From Gemmatimonadota bacterium (GTDB lineage Bacteria > Gemmatimonadota > Gemmatimonadetes > Longimicrobiales > Longimicrobiaceae), in the NCBI GenBank assembly GCA_007118565.1, contig SKRI01000192.1, positions 1 through 46,116 of the forward strand: a stretch of DNA of 46,116 nucleotides. Reading direction: 5' to 3'. Below the pieces are notes generated by a model. The model was given only the letters and a program-made list of their open reading frames with translations. It was not told the origin of the DNA and did not search any database. Each line of letters opens with the position of its first letter. Position 1 is the stretch's first letter. Made by a program: the position numbers and the translations under genes. Shown here one piece after another: positions 42,382 through 46,116 of the stretch.

Positions 42382-42418
42382 TGCCGGAATTGTTCCGCGC
42401 CAGCGGGTATGCGCTCAT
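42338..42418 (-). CDS. Candidate leader peptide with Asn codons (26 aa)
   Basis: An ATG at 42418 opens a 26-codon frame reading MSAYPLARNNSGNLPCAP and then RAWDGIAV, ending at TAG 42338-42340. Three of five consecutive codons (42394-42380: AAC, AAT, TCC, GGC, AAT) encode asparagine or adjoin it. It ends 26 nt before the terminator stem. There is no convincing ribosome-binding site upstream, which is its main weakness, though many genes in this window lack one. In an attenuation model, ribosome stalling at the Asn codons would decide between terminator and antiterminator. Confidence 0.55.
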   Translation of the reverse strand: MSAYPLARNNSGNLPCAPRAWDGIAV

Positions 42419-42468
42419 GGTCGAGTCGGTCCGGCGTTCGCGCGGAGAGCGAGAGCCCCGCTCCGGCA

Positions 42469-42497
42469 AGATTACGATGCGGTCCCGCGGTTCACAA
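42469..42497 (-). promoter_or_regulatory. Putative promoter of the asparagine-synthetase-like gene and its leader
   Basis: On the minus strand, TTGTGA (42497-42492) and TAATCT (42474-42469) are exactly 17 bp apart. Transcription would start near 42462, giving a leader of about 215 nt that contains the short Asn-codon ORF and the terminator. The hexamers are partial consensus matches. Confidence 0.4.
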
Positions 42498-42577
42498 GGG
42501 ACCAGAGGGAGCGCGATGGCGGAGCGGACGCGCCGAAAACCGCGGGCAATAAGGGCTATCGTCCGAGCACCCCGCTA

Positions 42578-43120
42578 TCACGCCTCGGTCTTCACCTCCG
42601 GCCGAAGCTGCCGCGTGTGGTGCTCGATGTGCCGCGCCGTAAAGCGCAACGCCTCCTCCGCCGACATCCCTCCGAAGTAGGGGTGCGTCAGCCCGAGGCG
42701 GGAGCGCCGGCCGGCCGCCTCGAACAGCGCCTGGACCAGCCGATCCGCTCCGGACCGGAACCGTTCGATCGTCTCCGCCCGCGGGGCGAGCGGCCCCTCG
42801 GGCCGCGCCTCACGAGGCGCGCGCGCACCGGCCGGAAAGCGTCCACCGGCCAGGAGCCAGGGCTTCAGGGTCAAGCGGAGGAGGAGTCGCATCCAGGGCG
42901 GAGCGCGGAGCCGCATGGGGGGACCGCCCTCCAGCTCCCGGAGGACGGCCTCGTCGGCCATACGGAGGTGGGTGACGATCTCGGTGGGTGACCATCTGCC
43001 CGGCGCCACCGGTCGTGACCAGGAGGCAGCGTCCAGCTCCCGGGCGGCCGCCAGCAGCTCGGCGACCGCACGACGGTGAAGCGTCCGGGCCTCTTCCCGC
43101 CCGATACGCAGCCGGATCAT
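42578..43120 (-). CDS. DinB-superfamily protein (DinB_2-like)
   Basis: This 180-residue helical-bundle protein has RWSPTEIVTHLRMADEAVL in the first half, HPYFGGMSAEEALRFTARHIEHHTRQL at the end, and the fold's usual pattern of His residues (H56, and the ARHIEHH cluster). These could bind a divalent metal as in DinB/YfiT-like putative metal-dependent hydrolases or thiol transferases. There is no signal peptide. It is the last gene of a minus-strand group before the attenuated synthetase unit. Substrate and role are unknown. Confidence 0.85.
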   Translation of the reverse strand: MIRLRIGREEARTLHRRAVAELLAAARELDAASWSRPVAPGRWSPTEIVTHLRMADEAVLRELEGGPPMRLRAPPWMRLLLRLTLKPWLLAGGRFPAGARAPREARPEGPLAPRAETIERFRSGADRLVQALFEAAGRRSRLGLTHPYFGGMSAEEALRFTARHIEHHTRQLRPEVKTEA

Positions 43121-43154
43121 CGAACGGCGGAGCCCGCCGTCACTGGTTCGGATC

Positions 43155-43670
43155 TCAGAGCGCTCCCTCCGCCCGGAGCCTCTCCACGAGCCTGGGCATC
43201 ACCGCCTCCAACATCCCGGTCTCCGCTTCGAAGACCTCCTGTGATTCCAGGTCGAAGTGACAGAGGGTGCCGAGGGCGCGGCCGTCGGGGTCGCGCAGTG
43301 GAACGCCGCAGTAGGAGAGGGTTGACTCGCGGGAGGGGTGGTCGCGCAGCTCTTCATCCTCCCGTGCGTTCCCGGTCCGGAACGGTCTGTCCCGCCCCAC
43401 CACGATGGAGCAGTAGGATTCGCGCATGGGCACATCTCCCCCCACCTCCAGCCGTGGATTCTCCCGGTCGAAGAGGTGGATGTTACGCATGCGGGGAGGA
43501 TCGTGCCGGTAGACCCCGGTGAAGCGATGCGGAATGCGCGCGTTCAGGAATTCGAGCGCGCCGTGCACTCCCGAACGGGAGAGCACCTCGTCGAACGCCT
43601 GCACGACCTCGTTCCGATCGTCGCTCGCCACGTCGTTTCCGGGGCTGGAGGTGGGTAAACCGAGAGCCAA
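43155..43670 (-). CDS. GAF-domain protein
   Basis: This 171-residue protein is a single GAF domain: a helix (VVQAFDEVLSRSGVHGALEFLNARI), then FTGVYRHDPPRMRNIHLFDRE. The mid-domain MRESYCSIVVGRDRPF and STLSYCGVPLRDPDGRALGTLCHFD follow; the last is the classic GAF strand pattern. GAF domains bind small ligands or chromophores. No output domain is fused, so it may act on a partner or be a stand-alone sensor. A Cys in SYCSIV and another in SYCGVP could have redox roles. It sits 34 bp upstream of the DinB-like gene. Confidence 0.85.
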   Translation of the reverse strand: MALGLPTSSPGNDVASDDRNEVVQAFDEVLSRSGVHGALEFLNARIPHRFTGVYRHDPPRMRNIHLFDRENPRLEVGGDVPMRESYCSIVVGRDRPFRTGNAREDEELRDHPSRESTLSYCGVPLRDPDGRALGTLCHFDLESQEVFEAETGMLEAVMPRLVERLRAEGAL

Positions 43671-43684
43671 ACCCTTCGATGCAA

Positions 43685-44158
43685 TTACCGAACGAGCTGG
43701 TCCAGATCGCGCAGCGGGAGCGCACGGCGGCGGAGACGCGCGCCGAGCAGCACTCCGGTGACGCCGACCAGCGGGTTGAGGAGGGCGAGCCAGACCGGCT
43801 GGCGCGCGTTGGCCATCGCCTCGGTCGCATCGACCGTCTCCTCACGGGGCGGCGGCTCCTCCTCCCCACGGGTCAGCGCAGGCATGGCGGCCGCCATCCC
43901 CAGGATCACCACGATCCCCGCCAGAACGCGCGGCGCGATCCGGCTGCGGGCGAAGATGATGGAGATCCATCCTCCTCCCAGCGCGGCGATGAAACCGAGA
44001 AGGAGGCTCGTCACCGCCCAGGCGATGCTTACCTCGTAGCTCCCCGGCCGGAAGGCATCCTCCGCCCCCATCAGCTGGAAGGCGAGGGAGAAGGTGCCAA
44101 AGACGACCAGCGCCATGGCCAGGTAACCGACGACGACACCTCCTGCGAGTCGCAGCAT
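43685..44158 (-). CDS. Uncharacterised membrane protein, 157 aa
   Basis: The ATG at 44158 gives a protein with four hydrophobic segments: about 5-30, 45-72, 78-96 and 121-141. The loop between the third and fourth is rich in Glu and Pro (TRGEEEPPPREETVD). The tail is basic (GARLRRRALPLRDLDQLVR). No family is recognised. It lies between the metalloprotease and the GAF gene on the same strand, with 48-bp and 14-bp gaps, so co-transcription is likely. A role in envelope function is only a guess. Confidence 0.75.
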   Translation of the reverse strand: MLRLAGGVVVGYLAMALVVFGTFSLAFQLMGAEDAFRPGSYEVSIAWAVTSLLLGFIAALGGGWISIIFARSRIAPRVLAGIVVILGMAAAMPALTRGEEEPPPREETVDATEAMANARQPVWLALLNPLVGVTGVLLGARLRRRALPLRDLDQLVR

Positions 44159-44206
44159 GGATCCTTTTCCGGGTCAAAGAGCTCTGCCGTTGGCTGCCGG
44201 TTCGGC

Positions 44207-46116
44207 TCAGCCCTGCCGCTCCACCTCCAGTCCCGCCTCGAGCGCCTTGCCGATTCGGGCGCGGCTCTCGTTGAGGTGGGCGCGGGTGTAGTCGTCGAGC
44301 CTGCCACCGCCCGCGAGGGCACGACGAAGCCGCCCATCCAGATCGGAGAGACGATCCCGTGTCACGGCGCGGGCATCGGCCGGCATGCGGTCCGAGGGCT
44401 CGGTGACGATCTCGGTCATACGGTCGAGGTAGGCGCGCTGCAGATCCCGGCGCTGTGCGTTCACATTCTGCGGCCCGGTCCACACCTCCCCCCACACGGA
44501 GCGCGTGATGCGTGTCAGCATCTCCGGAATGGGGAGCGTCCCCTCCGGACCGAACTTCATCTCGGCGTCCCGGATGCGGGCGAAGACGAGCGGCTGGGTC
44601 AGCTGCGCCAGGAGCGACGCCTGCACCCCCAGCACCTCCTCGTGGAAGGGAAAATCGATCCTGCCCCGCAGGTTGTTCTGCTGACCCCAGTGGGACCAGC
44701 GGTCGGCGCCGAGGGAGCCGAGCAGCTCCGAGGGTACCACGAACGCCTGCTGTCCGAATGCGTACCGATCGAGGAAGTCGAGCGCCTCGATCTGCTTCGA
44801 ACGCGGAATGGCCGCGAAGGGCCCGCGGCTTCCCGGATCCCCGACCCGGTCCCGGTACTGGTGCTGCCCGCCCACGTAGCGGACGGCCACCGAAAGTGTG
44901 CGGGAGTACTGCATGAGCAGCGTCCGGAAGGCGTCGGTGAGGTCGGCGTAGCGGGTGTTGTCCGCCAGCACGTGATCGGCAAGGGTGGGCCAGAGCCCCT
45001 CGATCATCTCGATCCGCTCAGCACCCCAGATAAGGGGGTCACTGCTCAGGTGATAGACCGCCACGTGCGGATCGAGCGCCCCCGGCCCCCGCGCGTCCTC
45101 GTCGGTGCCGTACGCATGTCCAGAATCGGCGGCGCGGCGCGCGATCTCGGCGGCCCGATCGTCGTCCGGCGTGTACCCGTAGGCGATGGCCCAGCGGTCG
45201 TACGAGCCGACCCCGGGGTTGTAGAAGTACCCCGGCTCGGTGCCCTGCGGGGCGATGTTGATGGAGGGATATTCCATCACCGAGCTGTAGATGCCGCGCT
45301 CCTCCGCCCACCGCGGGTCGTGGAGCCTCTCGTGGGGGGTGTCGGTGGATGATCGGAAGTTGTGACGGAGTCCCAGGGTATGTCCCACCTCGTGCATCGT
45401 CACCCAGCGGAGGGCCTGGCCTACGTACTCGGCCGGGACCTCGTCGCGCGGGCCGATCTCCCCCCGTCCAGCCAGGGTGGCCCGGAGGAGCGCGCCCTGG
45501 GCACCGAGCTCGGCACCGAGCATCTCCATCTCTCCGCCCCGCGCCAGCATCTCCAGCTCCTCCTCGGTGGCGTTCAGCGCCTGCTCGAGGGCGGCGACCG
45601 GACTCACCTCGGTTCGCCAGGCGCGCTTGAAGCCGCGCACCATGTTCGCTTCGTAGAGCTGGTCGGATGCGATGATCTCCCCCGTGCGCGGATCGACGAT
45701 CGACGGGCCGATGGCGCCGTAGCTCGGCTGGTCCGAGGTGCTCCAGCGGAGCGTCGGATAGCGGATGTCCTCCGGGTCTGCATCCTCCGGAAGCATCTCC
45801 GCCCGCACCGCGTCCTTGAAGCCGGCCTGTTCGAAGGCGGAGTTCCACGCCTCGACCCCCTCCTTCATCCAGGGCCGGTATTCCTCGGGAATCGAGCGGT
45901 CGAGGTAGTAGACGATCGGCTTCACGGGGTAGACGAGGCCGTTGCCGGCCGGCTCGCCAGGCTCAAGCCGCCACCGGTTCACGTGTCGGACGAAGAACTC
46001 GTCGTCGTCCCGCGAGAAGTCCTTGTGGACCGTCATGAAATAGCCGACGCGGTCGTCCGCCAGCCGCGGCGTCATCGGCACCTCGGGAAGCTCCGCAAAG
46101 GTGTAGTGGATGGAGA
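44207..46116 (-). CDS. Zinc-dependent metalloprotease (DUF5117-type), N-terminus outside window
   Basis: The frame runs through the right edge. The visible part is about 635 residues, beginning SIHYTFAELPEVPMTPRLADDRVGYF; the internal GTG at 46081 is not the true start. The zinc motif MHEVGHTLGLRHNF is complete (HExxHxxGxxH), and SVMEYPSINI matches the Met-turn of the family. VYPVKPIVYYLDRSIPEEYRPWMKEGVEAWNSAFEQAGF is the typical pre-catalytic stretch. It is a relative of the protease at 5095-7521 but clearly diverged. Export signals would be in the missing N-terminus. Confidence 0.92.
   Translation of the reverse strand, partial: SIHYTFAELPEVPMTPRLADDRVGYFMTVHKDFSRDDDEFFVRHVNRWRLEPGEPAGNGLVYPVKPIVYYLDRSIPEEYRPWMKEGVEAWNSAFEQAGFKDAVRAEMLPEDADPEDIRYPTLRWSTSDQPSYGAIGPSIVDPRTGEIIASDQLYEANMVRGFKRAWRTEVSPVAALEQALNATEEELEMLARGGEMEMLGAELGAQGALLRATLAGRGEIGPRDEVPAEYVGQALRWVTMHEVGHTLGLRHNFRSSTDTPHERLHDPRWAEERGIYSSVMEYPSINIAPQGTEPGYFYNPGVGSYDRWAIAYGYTPDDDRAAEIARRAADSGHAYGTDEDARGPGALDPHVAVYHLSSDPLIWGAERIEMIEGLWPTLADHVLADNTRYADLTDAFRTLLMQYSRTLSVAVRYVGGQHQYRDRVGDPGSRGPFAAIPRSKQIEALDFLDRYAFGQQAFVVPSELLGSLGADRWSHWGQQNNLRGRIDFPFHEEVLGVQASLLAQLTQPLVFARIRDAEMKFGPEGTLPIPEMLTRITRSVWGEVWTGPQNVNAQRRDLQRAYLDRMTEIVTEPSDRMPADARAVTRDRLSDLDGRLRRALAGGGRLDDYTRAHLNESRARIGKALEAGLEVERQG

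Noticed and set aside
42300-42497. T-box riboswitch upstream of the asparagine-synthetase-like gene
   Set aside because: A UGGGAC at 42358-42353 recalls the T-box bulge, but the full box is missing. The variable base is G, which would not pair with the G discriminator of canonical tRNA-Asn, and there is no room for a normal Stem I. A leader-peptide attenuator fits better.
1-46116. rRNA, tRNA, insertion sequences or prophage
   Set aside because: I saw no rRNA or tRNA-like sequences, no transposase or integrase motifs, and no terminal inverted repeats with target duplications.

Overview
The window looks like a chromosomal segment from a member of the Gemmatimonadota (or a close relative in the FCB/Gemmatimonadota part of the tree). 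The grounds are the very high G+C content, two DUF5117/DUF5118-type zinc metalloprotease lipoproteins, a short RpoD-type sigma factor like those of Bacteroidota/Chlorobi relatives, a TonB receptor with a CarboxypepD_reg front domain, and a DUF4837 lipoprotein. The phylum call is an inference from gene content. There is no rRNA, tRNA, prophage, insertion sequence or CRISPR array, and the content is mostly core metabolism plus envelope and secreted-protein genes. Start codons are often GTG or TTG, and neighbouring genes frequently overlap by 1-4 bases.

Layout. 1-830: tail of a RES-domain gene and a small lipoprotein. 830-4800: ctaB (heme O synthase) diverges from uppP, a NarL-type histidine kinase and its response regulator. 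4800-5095: a non-coding stretch flanked by inverted arrays of a 7-bp repeat. 5095-11012: a metalloprotease lipoprotein, a candidate small ORF with a structured leader, an ABC exporter and thioredoxin reductase. 11025-13739 (minus): an unknown membrane protein, a thioredoxin-fold lipoprotein and a thiolase. 13920-16126: pyrD and an alpha/beta hydrolase. 16130-19522 (minus): hisZ-hisG-hisD and a small DUF6941-like protein. 19694-22600: a tiny membrane protein, otsB, hisIE and a DUF4837 lipoprotein. 22601-27172 (minus): ilvA, an HNH protein, a large HExxH lipoprotein and an unknown protein. 27279-32690 (plus): NUDIX, SDR, M42 peptidase, SRPBCC, beta-ketoacyl synthase and an RpoD-type sigma factor. 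32765-38209 (minus): methyltransferase, TonB receptor, ECF sigma, anti-sigma and a BsuPI-like protein. 38312-39388: a PA0069-type radical SAM protein. 39395-46116 (minus): a second DUF5117 protease (runs off the window), a membrane protein, a GAF protein, a DinB-fold protein, an asparagine-synthetase-like class II synthetase paralog and a FAD/Rieske oxidoreductase.

The most striking find is upstream of the class II synthetase paralog at 41010-42248. A promoter-like site is followed by a 26-codon leader ORF with three Asn codons within five positions. Then comes a textbook intrinsic terminator (13-bp GC stem plus U6) that lies before, not after, the structural gene. Hand pairing also gives a plausible competing antiterminator. 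This has the layout of a ribosome-mediated transcription attenuator sensing charged tRNA-Asn, and it independently supports an asparagine-synthesis role for the enzyme.

Other items worth a look are a TonB receptor - ECF sigma - zinc-finger anti-sigma operon, a UppP lacking the second glutamate of its first active-site motif, an M42/SRPBCC/ketosynthase overlapping gene set, a large HExxH lipoprotein, and a 51-codon ORF whose ribosome-binding region sits in an inverted repeat. All structure and promoter calls were made by eye.
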